38,222 bases of DNA from an uncultured Oceanospirillaceae bacterium (GCA_937138495.1 CAKZPE010000043.1:1-38222); one strand, 5' to 3'; shown: positions 1-7,557, counted from the stretch's first letter. Made by a program: numbers and translations. The notes: generated by a model from the letters alone, not told the origin.

Positions 1-1
1 A

Positions 2-106
2 AATAGTGGTTGATTACACCGGAAATACTGCCTGATCAACAACGCGGCTAAAAAACTGGGACTTAATCGCAGGTTCCTTAGCTATCGTTGGCTTAAGATA
101 TTTTGA
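2..106 (+). pseudogene. 3' remnant of a sigma-54 activator (Fis-type HTH tail)
   Basis: The frame ending in TGA at 104-106 encodes a tail reading AAKKLGLNRRFLSYRWLKIF, which resembles the C-terminal Fis-like helix-turn-helix of NtrC-family regulators (usual form AAKLLGxxRRTLxYRLKK). The same frame has a stop at 11-13, so it cannot continue upstream. The neighbouring frame reads VVDYTGN at about 6-26, which is what normally precedes this helix. A frameshift near position 30 would join the two. The rest of the gene lies outside the window, so I cannot tell a decayed gene from a sequencing error. The call rests on about 25 residues. Confidence 0.35.
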
Positions 107-184
107 TCCTGATTACTTTATTGTTATTCGCTGGTTATTCCGTGGGGTATTGTTTATATGATTGATTTATTTTCATTATAAACA

Positions 185-206
185 GCCCATATATAACTAT
201 ATGGGC
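185..206. repeat. Perfect 9-bp stem-loop between genes
   Basis: GCCCATATA at 185-193 pairs with TATATGGGC at 198-206 around a TAAC loop. No clear T-run follows on either strand, so it is not a standard terminator. It lies in the gene-free stretch 107-404, which otherwise holds only the terminator at 269-303 and the Zur-box promoter region. Confidence 0.45.
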
Positions 207-268
207 GGCATGATGTAATCATCCCCCTGCATTCGCCGGTTGAATAAACCCAACTGGCTCGCTAAAAG

Positions 269-303
269 AATCCCCGGCGCCTTCACTGGTTCCGGGGATT
301 TTT
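269..303 (+). terminator. Rho-independent terminator
   Basis: AATCCCCGG (269-277) pairs perfectly with CCGGGGATT (292-300) around a 14-nt loop, and the stem runs into TTTTTATT. It would end transcription from the gene that finishes near 106 and insulate the Zur-controlled operon. Confidence 0.8.
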
Positions 304-404
304 ATTGTCTGCAGAAAGCTGACAGTCGTGGGTACCTGTAGTTTGCTTGTAGTGGGAAGATACATTAAATCAGTTGCAAAGGAGAAGCATTCTCAAATAC
401 AATA

Positions 405-423
405 AATGTTATAGTATAACATT
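405..423. promoter_or_regulatory. Zur box upstream of rpmE2-rpmJ2
   Basis: A perfect 19-bp palindrome, AATGTTATAGTATAACATT, with 9-bp arms around a central G. It matches the established gammaproteobacterial Zur operator core GTTATANTATAAC. It lies 13 bp before the rpmE2 ATG and covers a TATAGT sequence that could serve as the -10 element, so bound Zn-Zur would block transcription. Zur repression of the paralogous L31/L36 genes is well established in other bacteria; here it is inferred from the site. Confidence 0.9.
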
Positions 424-436
424 AATGGAGAATGTG

Positions 437-694
437 ATGAAAAAAGGTATTCACCCGGAGTATGATTATGTCATTTTCCGCGACACGAGTTGCAGCCGCG
501 ACTTCCGTATTCGTTCTACCTGTAAGAGTAATCAGACAGTGGTGTGGGAGGATGGTAAGACGTATCCGCTGATCAACCTGGATGTGTCCAGTGCTTCTCA
601 TCCTGTTTATACCGGGGAAAAACGCAAGGTACAGTCTGAGGGCCGTATCGCTCAGTTTAATAAGCGTTTTGGCAAGCATGCCGGCAAGTCCTGA
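437..694 (+). CDS. rpmE2: 50S ribosomal protein L31 type B (zinc-independent paralogue)
   Basis: An 85-residue protein starting [14 protein letters not shown], the typical start of type B (YkgM-type) L31. It lacks the CxxC zinc-ribbon pairs of the type A protein; its only cysteines are isolated (DTSCSRD and STCKS). In zinc shortage this form replaces the zinc-containing L31 on the 50S subunit and so frees zinc. I chose the ATG at 437 because GGAG at 427-430 precedes it at good spacing and because family members start there; an in-frame upstream start at 374 would run through the Zur box. It is followed 11 bp later by rpmJ2, forming a two-gene operon. Confidence 0.95.
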   Translation: MKKGIHPEYDYVIFRDTSCSRDFRIRSTCKSNQTVVWEDGKTYPLINLDVSSASHPVYTGEKRKVQSEGRIAQFNKRFGKHAGKS

Positions 695-705
695 CAGGAG
701 GTCAT

Positions 706-846
706 ATGCAGGTTTTGAACTCACTGAAGTCCGCTAAAGCACGTCATCCTGATTGCCAGGTTGTTAAGCGCCGGGGGCGTTTATATGTGATCTGTAAAAC
801 CAATCCACGCTTTAAGGCCCGTCAGGGGGCGGCGAAGAAAGGTTGA
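706..846 (+). CDS. rpmJ2: 50S ribosomal protein L36 type B (zinc-independent paralogue)
   Basis: A 46-residue protein ([17 protein letters not shown] at the N-terminus, then [20 protein letters not shown]). The [16 protein letters not shown] core identifies L36. The start [11 protein letters not shown] and the loss of two of the four zinc ligands (only Cys17 and Cys30 remain) mark the type B, YkgO-like form. A strong AGGAG stands at 696-700 ahead of the ATG. It would be co-transcribed with rpmE2 under the same Zur box and replace the zinc-binding L36 under zinc starvation. A terminator follows at 868. Confidence 0.93.
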   Translation: MQVLNSLKSAKARHPDCQVVKRRGRLYVICKTNPRFKARQGAAKKG

Positions 847-867
847 TACAGGGGAGATCTGAAAGAG

Positions 868-897
868 TGCTCTGCCAACAGGCAGAGCATTTTTTGT
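868..897 (+). terminator. Rho-independent terminator of rpmE2-rpmJ2
   Basis: TGCTCTGCC (868-876) pairs with GGCAGAGCA (881-889) around an AACA loop and is followed by a T-run to about 897. It closes the Zur-controlled operon, 22 bp after the rpmJ2 stop. Confidence 0.9.
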
Positions 898-932
898 TTA
901 ATCAGGTTTAATGAGGGGTGTTATTGGCAGTA

Positions 933-2021
933 CTACTGTTGCAGCTCGCGGACGACTTTCATAAAGATCTCCACCCATTGCTTATCGAAATCAACACCGG
1001 CTTTATTGCTGATTTCCAGCAGGGCCCGCATTAATGGCCGTTTATGCAGGGAGGTGCTGGTATGGCCATGAGTGATGGCTTCGAAAGTGTGCACAATGGC
1101 GATAATTTTAGCGCCGGTACAAATCTGGTTACCGCTGAGTCCTTTAGGGTAGCCACTGCCACTGAACAGTTCCTGATGCTGCATTAGCATCGTACCGGCA
1201 TTTTGTGAGTCAAACATTGATCGCATCAGGTGCGCAGAGACCTGTACATGTTGGCGCATCAGTTTGGTCTGATGGTCATCCAGTGAGCTTTGTTTGGTCA
1301 GCAAGGTGGTTGGCAGAAAGGCCATGGCGATGTCGTGAGTAAACAGGGATGCAGCCAGTGCATTTGCATCTACCGGGCTGCCACCTGCTTCGTTAACCGC
1401 TAATGCCAGTTTTACTACCCGGTCGGTTCGCCCCTGCCAGTAGCCAACCCGTTGTTCACAGGCTTGTGCCATGTTGTAAAGAAAGCTGAGGTCTTCACTG
1501 GGTTCAGTAAAGGTGTCGAGCCAGTGTTTTTCTTGCAGAGGAACCTGACGGGTGTTCGGATCAACCAGGGCAATAATGTTTACCAGTAATGGCGCGACCA
1601 TTTCAGGGGCCGCCATTGATAGCTTTTGCAGTCCGGCTTTGACTGATTCATAGAGCGCATCATCATAGACAACTTGTTGAGCATTGTGATATTGCTCCAT
1701 AAAGTCCCGTGCTTTATCCATCAACAGCAATACCAGATCACCGGCCCGGTCGGAGAAGGGAATTCTACCTTCACGGACCAGATCAAGAACGTTTTCCAGC
1801 TCCTGCAGAATGATAACCATCGGTGCAAAGCTGAGCATGCTTGAGTTGGCTTTTACGGTATGGACGGTACGAAACAGATCGTCGAGTAAATCAGCGTCTT
1901 CCGGAGAATGTTCAAGATCAACGATACTGGATTCACATAGCCGGTACTGTTCGAGAAATTCGTCATAGGCCTCAGCGAAGAGTTCATTATCCAGTGAGCC
2001 TCCGAGGGAGAACGTGGCCAT
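933..2021 (-). CDS. Hpt domain + degenerate HD-GYP domain signalling protein
   Basis: A 362-residue cytoplasmic protein. Residues about 10-100 look like a histidine phosphotransfer domain: RTVHTVKANSSM, with the candidate phospho-histidine at 54. Residues about 185-345 are HD-GYP-like: an HD pair at 229-230 (FTHDIAMAF) and GSGYPKGL near 288-295. Several HD-GYP metal ligands appear changed: the usual HHE reads HQE (282-284), the D before GxGYP is S, and the first His of the domain (GHTxRV) appears as GRTDRV. It may therefore bind or regulate rather than hydrolyse cyclic di-GMP. The ATG at 2021 was preferred over one at 2066 because AAAGGA stands 7 nt before it. No partner kinase is visible nearby. 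Confidence 0.75.
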   Translation of the reverse strand: MATFSLGGSLDNELFAEAYDEFLEQYRLCESSIVDLEHSPEDADLLDDLFRTVHTVKANSSMLSFAPMVIILQELENVLDLVREGRIPFSDRAGDLVLLLMDKARDFMEQYHNAQQVVYDDALYESVKAGLQKLSMAAPEMVAPLLVNIIALVDPNTRQVPLQEKHWLDTFTEPSEDLSFLYNMAQACEQRVGYWQGRTDRVVKLALAVNEAGGSPVDANALAASLFTHDIAMAFLPTTLLTKQSSLDDHQTKLMRQHVQVSAHLMRSMFDSQNAGTMLMQHQELFSGSGYPKGLSGNQICTGAKIIAIVHTFEAITHGHTSTSLHKRPLMRALLEISNKAGVDFDKQWVEIFMKVVRELQQ

Positions 2022-2114
2022 CGTGTGATCCTTTTCCAGCGACAAATAAATCGAGTATATTTCCACAGCATCAGTGGTGTTTTAGCACTATACATGATGC
2101 CTAACACATAGATA

Positions 2115-2183
2115 CCGTTTTACATGTCACAATGATGACTTTGATACATTGTATTAAGTTGATAATTTTCCAATGTAAAACGG
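2115..2183. repeat. 11-bp inverted repeat flanking the gene boundary
   Basis: CCGTTTTACAT at 2115-2125 is the exact reverse complement of ATGTAAAACGG at 2173-2183, 47 bp apart. The right arm overlaps the foot of the lcdH terminator hairpin (2179-2202). The segment lies between the lcdH stop and the start of the Hpt/HD-GYP gene, so it could be an operator pair for the latter or a remnant of a duplicated terminator flank. Confidence 0.5.
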
Positions 2184-2202
2184 ACTGCAAATGCAGTCCG
2201 TT
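2171..2202 (-). terminator. Terminator of the carnitine operon
   Basis: AACGGACTGC (2179-2188) pairs with GCAGTCCGTT (2193-2202) around a 4-nt loop. Read on the minus strand the stem is followed by TTTTACATTGG. It lies 41 bp downstream of the lcdH stop. Confidence 0.8.
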
Positions 2203-2243
2203 AAGGTGTGTGGTAAAGGATCCATTCATCGCTGTATCCGGGG

Positions 2244-3713
2244 TTATTTTGGCCCGATAGCGTTGCCTGCACCTTCCGGTACCGGCAGTCCTGCATGGCA
2301 GTCAAATATTGCCTGCAGTTTTGCCTGCACGTCATTTGTCGCCGGGCAGGTCTTACCGGCATTAATGTCCACGTGTAGCAGCATGTGTTCGCCGGTAGCA
2401 ATCAGCGCGCCGGTTTCACGGTTGTACATGAAGTGGAACAGGTGCATTTTCTTAGCACTCTGAGCAATCAGCTGAGTACGTACTTCAATGCCCTGGCCGA
2501 GTTTGATGTCATCCAGATGGCGAATATGCGTTTCAACGGTGTAGTAGCTCAGGCCGGCTTCGATATAGGCATCGTCAACGCCTGTAAATGCCATAAAGTT
2601 ATCGGTGGCGTCACTGAACACCCGCAGGTAGTTTGCTTCGTTCATGTGGCCGTTATAGTCGATCCATGCAGGGAGTACTTTCCCGCTGAACATGTGCAGC
2701 GGCTCGGCGCTGATATCAGGTTCTGCCTGTGCGGGGATCATTGCTTTCAGACGCTGGTCATGTTCACGCAGCATGGCGCCCACACCCCAGTCGGCATTTT
2801 TCTGTACCCGCATGATACCGACGAGATTATCGTCACGGATCTGTTCTAGCTGACGTAAATCGTACATGCCGGACTGGGCATCTGACTGATCAGCAATTTT
2901 CTGAATCAGTTCATCGGTCAGTTCCGGGACGTCCATCAGTTTGGTCCATGGCCAGGCGAGTGCCGGACCAAACTGGCCAATAAAGTGAGCCATCCCGGCT
3001 TCACCGCCGGCGATCCGGTAGGTTTCGAATAGCCCCATCTGCGCCCAGCGCAGGCCAAAACCGAAGCGGATAGCATCATCGATTTCTTCAGTGGTGGCCA
3101 CGTCGTCGTTTATCAGCCACAGACCTTCCCGCCATACAGCTTCCAGCAGACGGTCAGCAATGTGGGCATCAATTTCTTTACGCACAACTAATGGCTTCAT
3201 GCCGATGCCATCAAGTATGTTTTGTGCGGTTGCTACCTGCTCAGGGGCACAAATCTGACTGGGCACTACTTCAACCAGGGGGACCAGATACACCGGATTG
3301 AACGGATGCGCGACCATAATCTGGCCGGGGTTGGCTGTCCCTTCCTGTAATTCAGAAGGTTTGAAGCCGGAGGTAGAGGAACCGATAATTGCGTCGCTAC
3401 GGCAGGCTGCCTGAATGGAGGCTATAACTTTGTGTTTCAGATCCAGACGTTCCGGGACGCTTTCCTGAATCCACTGAGCGTCGCTGACGGCTTCTTCCAG
3501 CGTGGTGCAAAGTGTCAGTGTGCCTTCTTCAGGCATAGGCACATCCGCCAGAGCAGGCAGTGCGCGACGGGCGTTGCTGATCACTTCGTTAACTTTGCGT
3601 TCGGCGTCCGGTGCAGGGTCAAACAGGCGGACGTCCCAGCCGTGTAAAAGAAAGCGGGCGACCCAGCCGCCACCGATAACACCACCGCCTATACAGGCTG
3701 CAATTTTATTCAT
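2244..3713 (-). CDS. lcdH: L-carnitine dehydrogenase / betainyl-CoA thioesterase fusion
   Basis: A 489-residue two-domain protein. Residues 1-320 are a 3-hydroxyacyl-CoA-dehydrogenase-type NAD enzyme: the Rossmann motif GGGVIGGGWVARF at 9-21 and the family motif AHPFNP at 135-140. Residues about 344-470 form a hot-dog thioesterase (WIDYNGHMNEANYL at 350-363). The first half would oxidise L-carnitine to 3-dehydrocarnitine and the second would hydrolyse betainyl-CoA to glycine betaine, the steps on either side of the cleavage by the upstream BKACE enzyme. The N-terminal domain alone matches the length of stand-alone carnitine dehydrogenases (about 320), so this is a genuine fusion of the roles called CdhA and CdhB in Pseudomonas. 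It is second in its operon, 79 bp after the BKACE gene. Confidence 0.92.
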   Translation of the reverse strand: MNKIAACIGGGVIGGGWVARFLLHGWDVRLFDPAPDAERKVNEVISNARRALPALADVPMPEEGTLTLCTTLEEAVSDAQWIQESVPERLDLKHKVIASIQAACRSDAIIGSSTSGFKPSELQEGTANPGQIMVAHPFNPVYLVPLVEVVPSQICAPEQVATAQNILDGIGMKPLVVRKEIDAHIADRLLEAVWREGLWLINDDVATTEEIDDAIRFGFGLRWAQMGLFETYRIAGGEAGMAHFIGQFGPALAWPWTKLMDVPELTDELIQKIADQSDAQSGMYDLRQLEQIRDDNLVGIMRVQKNADWGVGAMLREHDQRLKAMIPAQAEPDISAEPLHMFSGKVLPAWIDYNGHMNEANYLRVFSDATDNFMAFTGVDDAYIEAGLSYYTVETHIRHLDDIKLGQGIEVRTQLIAQSAKKMHLFHFMYNRETGALIATGEHMLLHVDINAGKTCPATNDVQAKLQAIFDCHAGLPVPEGAGNAIGPK

Positions 3714-3756
3714 ATCTGTCTCTTTATATTTCGGGCCCAGTGGGGCGGTCAGATAA

Positions 3757-3780
3757 ATCAGCAGCCGGGTGGCTGCTGAT
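3757..3780 (-). other. Perfect stem-loop between the BKACE gene and lcdH
   Basis: ATCAGCAGCC (3757-3766) and GGCTGCTGAT (3771-3780) form a perfect 10-bp stem with a 4-nt loop, 13 nt after the upstream stop codon. On the minus strand it is followed by TTTATCTG, a poor U-tract. It could be a leaky terminator or a block to 3' exonucleases that sets the ratio of the two enzymes. Confidence 0.6.
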
Positions 3781-3792
3781 GTTCAGGCTGCT

Positions 3793-4710
3793 TTACAGCG
3801 CCAGGGGGGCACGCTTGGTGAGCTGCATTTTTTCCCGTACTTCTGCAGGTGTCATCAGTGTGGCGCCCATGTTGGTGACGATGGTGGCTGCTTTCTCAAC
3901 TAACTGTGCGTTCGTTGCCAACTGGCCTTTGCCCAGCCACAGGTTGTCTTCCAGTCCTACACGGATGTTACCGCCGGCCAGCATAGCTGCGGCAGCAAAT
4001 GGCATTTGGTGACGGCCGATGGAAAACGCGGAGAAGGTCCAGCTTTCCGGAATGTTATTAACCATTGCCATAAAGGTATTCAGATCATCCGGTGCGCCCC
4101 ATGGAATGCCCATGCATAACTGGATCATTACCGGATCTTCAATGATGCCTTCTGATACCAGTTGCTTGGCCAGCCACAGGTGGCCGGTGTCGAAGGCTTC
4201 AATTTCCGGGCGCACGCCCAGATCAGTCATCATCTTGCCCATGGCACGTAACATGCCCGGAGTGTTGGTCATTACATAATCGGCTTCGGCAAAGTTCATA
4301 GTGCCGCAGTCCAGAGTGCAGATTTCCGGAAGGCACTGGCGTACGTGTTCCATACGCTCTGTTGCCCCGACCATGTCGGTGGCAGCTTCGTTCAGTGGGA
4401 AGGGGGCTTCTGTATTACCGAATACAATGTCGCCGCCCATGCCTGCAGTCAGGTTCAGCACCACGTCTACTTCAGCATCACGAACCCGCTCGGTCAGTTC
4501 ACGGTACAATTCAACACGGCGGCTGGGTTTGCCTGTATCCGGTTCGCGTACGTGGCAGTGCACGACAGCGGCGCCGGCTTTGGCTGCATCAATACAGTCA
4601 TTGGCGATTTGTTCCGGGCTGCGTGGCACGTGTGGTGAACGGTCCTGAGTTCCGCCGGAACCGGTAACGGCACAGGTGATGAAAGGCTTGGTGTTCGGCT
4701 GTAAAGGCAT
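3793..4710 (-). CDS. cdhC: BKACE-family dehydrocarnitine cleavage enzyme (DUF849)
   Basis: A 305-residue beta-keto acid cleavage enzyme (BKACE, formerly DUF849). It has the N-terminal strand FITCAVTGSGG and the metal-binding motif HCHVREPDTG with His51 and His53, followed by LNLTAGMGG and a TIM-barrel-length body. In this context it would condense 3-dehydrocarnitine with acetyl-CoA to give betainyl-CoA and acetoacetate, as known for the Pseudomonas carnitine operon. The ATG at 4710 was chosen over an upstream one at 4833 because GGAG precedes it by 6 nt and family proteins start there; the extra residues upstream look like leader sequence. It is first in the operon with lcdH and divergent from the regulator gene. 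Confidence 0.9.
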   Translation of the reverse strand: MPLQPNTKPFITCAVTGSGGTQDRSPHVPRSPEQIANDCIDAAKAGAAVVHCHVREPDTGKPSRRVELYRELTERVRDAEVDVVLNLTAGMGGDIVFGNTEAPFPLNEAATDMVGATERMEHVRQCLPEICTLDCGTMNFAEADYVMTNTPGMLRAMGKMMTDLGVRPEIEAFDTGHLWLAKQLVSEGIIEDPVMIQLCMGIPWGAPDDLNTFMAMVNNIPESWTFSAFSIGRHQMPFAAAAMLAGGNIRVGLEDNLWLGKGQLATNAQLVEKAATIVTNMGATLMTPAEVREKMQLTKRAPLAL

Positions 4711-4918
4711 AGCGGGCTCCGCTTCTTCAGTTTTAACTGGATTATTGTTGTTGTCTGGAACACAGGGATTTTCCCGTTGTTGTGCACCGGAATATGCCAA
4801 TAATTGCACGGGGTATCCCGGTTGAGTTTGCACTTAGCGAATATGATTTGATGTTTTGCGCAAATATATGTTTTTTTCTGGCAATATAGCGCAGTGTTTT
4901 CTTTCTGAGAGTGTTTTT
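4711..4918. promoter_or_regulatory. Divergent promoter region, carnitine operon and cdhR
   Basis: A 208-bp gap between oppositely directed genes, rich in A+T toward the regulator side. The palindrome TTTGCGCAAA at 4855-4864 is a candidate operator. I cannot assign -35/-10 boxes with confidence. Confidence 0.45.
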
Positions 4919-5908
4919 ATGAGCCTGTTCAGTCCGGCGAATGACAGCCTGAATGTGGTTATTCTGCTGATGCCGGATTCTTCGCTGATGTCACTGGCTT
5001 CCACACTGGATACGATGCGGGCGGCTAACCGGATTTCCCGGCGAACATTGTTTTCATGGCGGGTAGTGACGCTGGACGGCGAACCTGCGGTGTTATCTTG
5101 CGGGCAACCTATTCATCCGCAGGGGTCAGTGGCATCAACGATGGCGGATACAGCTCTGCAGCGGGATTTGCTGATTTGTATAGCTGCTTTTCGCCATGAG
5201 CAGCATATGGATAAACAACGTCTTGCTGGCTTCAAGCAGTTTGCCAGAGGGTTTGATTATATAGGCGGTGTTGAGTCCGGTAGCTGGGTATTGGCCCGGG
5301 CGGGCCTGTTGGATGGTAAAAGTGCGACCACTCACTGGGAAGATTTAGAGGATTTTCGCGACCGTTATCCGAGAGTAGAAGTCCGGCCGGACCGATATGT
5401 GGTGGATGGCCGTATCTTTACGACTGGCGGAGCGGCCCCGACATTCGACCTGATTCTTTATCTGATCCGCAGCCGGTATGGCCATACGCTGGCGCTGGAG
5501 GTGGCGAGTGCATTTATTTATGACGGTAAAGCACAGGCGAATTCTCCACAGCCTCTGGTGTCACTTGGTGCGCTTGAGCAGCATGAGCCGCAGTTAAGTG
5601 CGGCAGTCAGGATGATGGAGGCACATTTGGATACTCCTCTGAAAACTCAGGAGGTGGCGAAAGCACTTGGCTTCAGTGTTCGGAGTCTGGAGAACTTGTT
5701 TCGTCGCCGGTTAGATATCAGCCCGCATCAGTATTACAAACGCTTGCGGCTTCAGGCGGCCCGGCGGCTGGTGGTTGACAGCCGCCATAGTATGCAGGAA
5801 ATCGCTGTACGGACCGGGTTCAATTCACTGGCGGTCTTTTCCCGGGAGTTCAGTAATTTTTATGGTGAAAGCCCCAGCCGTTACCGGCGTGAGGCTCGCA
5901 GTCGATAG
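4919..5908 (+). CDS. cdhR: GlxA-family AraC-type regulator, likely carnitine-responsive CdhR
   Basis: A 329-residue regulator. Residues about 10-190 form the DJ-1/PfpI (class I amidotransferase-like) sensor domain. The C-terminal 100 residues carry two AraC helix-turn-helix units: LKTQEVAKALGFSVRSLENL, then MQEIAVRTGFNSLAVFSREF and the family ending GESPSRYR. This architecture is that of CdhR, GbdR and ArgR. It sits divergent to the carnitine genes, so activation of them by carnitine or a breakdown product is the natural reading. The ATG at 4919 follows GAGAGTG by about 8 nt; an upstream start at 4856 would add 21 residues unlike the family. The stop lies one base from the stop of the convergent eptA. 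Confidence 0.85.
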   Translation: MSLFSPANDSLNVVILLMPDSSLMSLASTLDTMRAANRISRRTLFSWRVVTLDGEPAVLSCGQPIHPQGSVASTMADTALQRDLLICIAAFRHEQHMDKQRLAGFKQFARGFDYIGGVESGSWVLARAGLLDGKSATTHWEDLEDFRDRYPRVEVRPDRYVVDGRIFTTGGAAPTFDLILYLIRSRYGHTLALEVASAFIYDGKAQANSPQPLVSLGALEQHEPQLSAAVRMMEAHLDTPLKTQEVAKALGFSVRSLENLFRRRLDISPHQYYKRLRLQAARRLVVDSRHSMQEIAVRTGFNSLAVFSREFSNFYGESPSRYRREARSR

Positions 5909-5909
5909 G

Positions 5910-7556
5910 TTACTGACGGCAGATGGCAAATATATCCAGTGAGGGGGTATACAGGGTTGTTTCGACATCCATAATTCCCAGCAGGCTGTGGAATACGTTG
6001 TCATGGGAGTAACTGCCCGTTTTTGCGTTGTTTTTCAGACAGTCAGTGTTGATGTTTTTTACACGGCTGAAACCGTCTGAAAACCAGGTGATCAGCGGAA
6101 CTTTCTTCTGAGTATCCGGTGCCAGAAGATAAGGGATGCCGTGCAGAAACACACCGTTTTCACCCAGAGACTCTCCGTGATCAGAGATGTAAAACAGAGC
6201 CGTGTTGTATTTATCTTCCAGAGCCCGCAGTTTTTTAATCGTCTGGCTGATCACATAATCTGTATAGAGCAGGGTGTTGTCATAGGTATTGACGATTTCA
6301 CTGATCTCACAGTTTTCGATATCACTGCGGGGGCAGTCAGGCGTAAAGGCTTTAAACTCTGCGGGATATCGCTGGTAATACGTGGGGCCGTGACTGCCAA
6401 TCAGGTGCAGCGCGATCAGCCGGTTGTCTTTCAGGCGGTTAACGTTCTCTGAAAAGTTATCCAGCAGGGCCATGTCGTAGCAGGTTTTACCGTCACACCG
6501 TGGGTTGCTGGTGTCGCGGTTAATGATTTCAGTTTTAACCCGGGTGGCTACCCCTTTGTGACCACCGTCGTTTTCTTTCCAGAGAATATCAATACCGGCC
6601 CGTTGCAGGATATCCAGCAGGTTGTCCTGATTGGCAGCGATTTTTTTGTCGTAGTTTTCCCGGTTAAGGCTGGAGAACATACAGGGGACAGACAGGGCGG
6701 TGGCTGTTCCGCAGGCGGTAACATCCTGGAATGAAACGACATTCATGTCCCGGGTGTAGCGATTTGTTGCCCGGGGATATCCGTTCAGTTCATAATTTTG
6801 TGCGCGTGCGGTTTCACCCAGAATAAATACCATTAACGTCGGCTTTTCCGTTTGGATCGCCGTTGGTTTTTGTTGTGCATCTTCCCCAATAACGGAATGG
6901 CTGACAGGGTCCGTCAGATAAGTTCTGTTGATATAGTTAGCGGTGCTGTAGATGTATTCGGTGGGGACGATCATTTTTTTCAGGTAATGATTGTTACGGC
7001 CTACAGAGCTGTAATCCTGATAGTAGAGCCAGAAGACCACCAGAATAATGCCCAGTGCTGTTGCGATGCCCAGACATTTTTCCAGCAGGAGAGAGAGGAT
7101 TGTCTGCTTACGCCGTTTAACGCTAAGCAGTAATAAAGCTGGAATGATGCCCAGCAGCAGTACCCAGCAAACAGAATACAGGCTGATGTAGGCACTGGCT
7201 TCGGCGCTGTCAGTTTCGAAGATGTTTTCCACCATGCCATAGTCGATATAAATACCGTAGTTGTACATGGAGTAGCTGACCATGCTGGATGTAATCAGAA
7301 TCAGAGCAAACAGCGGTTTGGTGAGGTAGGGCCAGACCGCCAGATTAAACAGCAGATAGATAACTGCAAAAATAAAAAATGGTATGGATACGACAAAACC
7401 GGTTTTAACCGCTTCAGCGGCAGAAAGGATACTGTAAAACTCTCTGAACAGAGGCAGGTTGAGTATCAGCACGTAGTAAAGGGTCAGGCAGATAGTGATC
7501 TGAGCAATGCTCAGTTTTGGCAACGCAAAGCGTTTCAGTGCAGCTGAATATGACAT
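5910..7556 (-). CDS. eptA: Lipid A phosphoethanolamine transferase (EptA/MCR family)
   Basis: A 548-residue inner-membrane enzyme that moves phosphoethanolamine from phosphatidylethanolamine to lipid A phosphate, lowering negative charge and polymyxin binding. The N-terminal 200 residues hold about five membrane segments. The periplasmic sulfatase-fold domain has the expected catalytic residues: Glu248 in FILGETARAQN, the nucleophile Thr284 in TACGTATALSVPCMFS, and the zinc motif SDHGESLGENG near the C-terminus. Length and motifs match chromosomal EptA and MCR proteins. It begins one base after the dgkA stop, so the two are translated as a unit, and it ends one base from the convergent cdhR stop. 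The acceptor (lipid A rather than another glycan) is inferred from the family. Confidence 0.92.
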   Translation of the reverse strand: MSYSAALKRFALPKLSIAQITICLTLYYVLILNLPLFREFYSILSAAEAVKTGFVVSIPFFIFAVIYLLFNLAVWPYLTKPLFALILITSSMVSYSMYNYGIYIDYGMVENIFETDSAEASAYISLYSVCWVLLLGIIPALLLLSVKRRKQTILSLLLEKCLGIATALGIILVVFWLYYQDYSSVGRNNHYLKKMIVPTEYIYSTANYINRTYLTDPVSHSVIGEDAQQKPTAIQTEKPTLMVFILGETARAQNYELNGYPRATNRYTRDMNVVSFQDVTACGTATALSVPCMFSSLNRENYDKKIAANQDNLLDILQRAGIDILWKENDGGHKGVATRVKTEIINRDTSNPRCDGKTCYDMALLDNFSENVNRLKDNRLIALHLIGSHGPTYYQRYPAEFKAFTPDCPRSDIENCEISEIVNTYDNTLLYTDYVISQTIKKLRALEDKYNTALFYISDHGESLGENGVFLHGIPYLLAPDTQKKVPLITWFSDGFSRVKNINTDCLKNNAKTGSYSHDNVFHSLLGIMDVETTLYTPSLDIFAICRQ

Positions 7557-7557
7557 C

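Noticed and set aside
374..436. Upstream in-frame extension of rpmE2
   Set aside because: It would translate through the Zur box and add 21 residues absent from the L31 family; the ATG at 437 has the ribosome site.
2385..2849. 154-codon plus-strand frame opposite lcdH
   Set aside because: Antisense to the thioesterase domain; no supporting motif.
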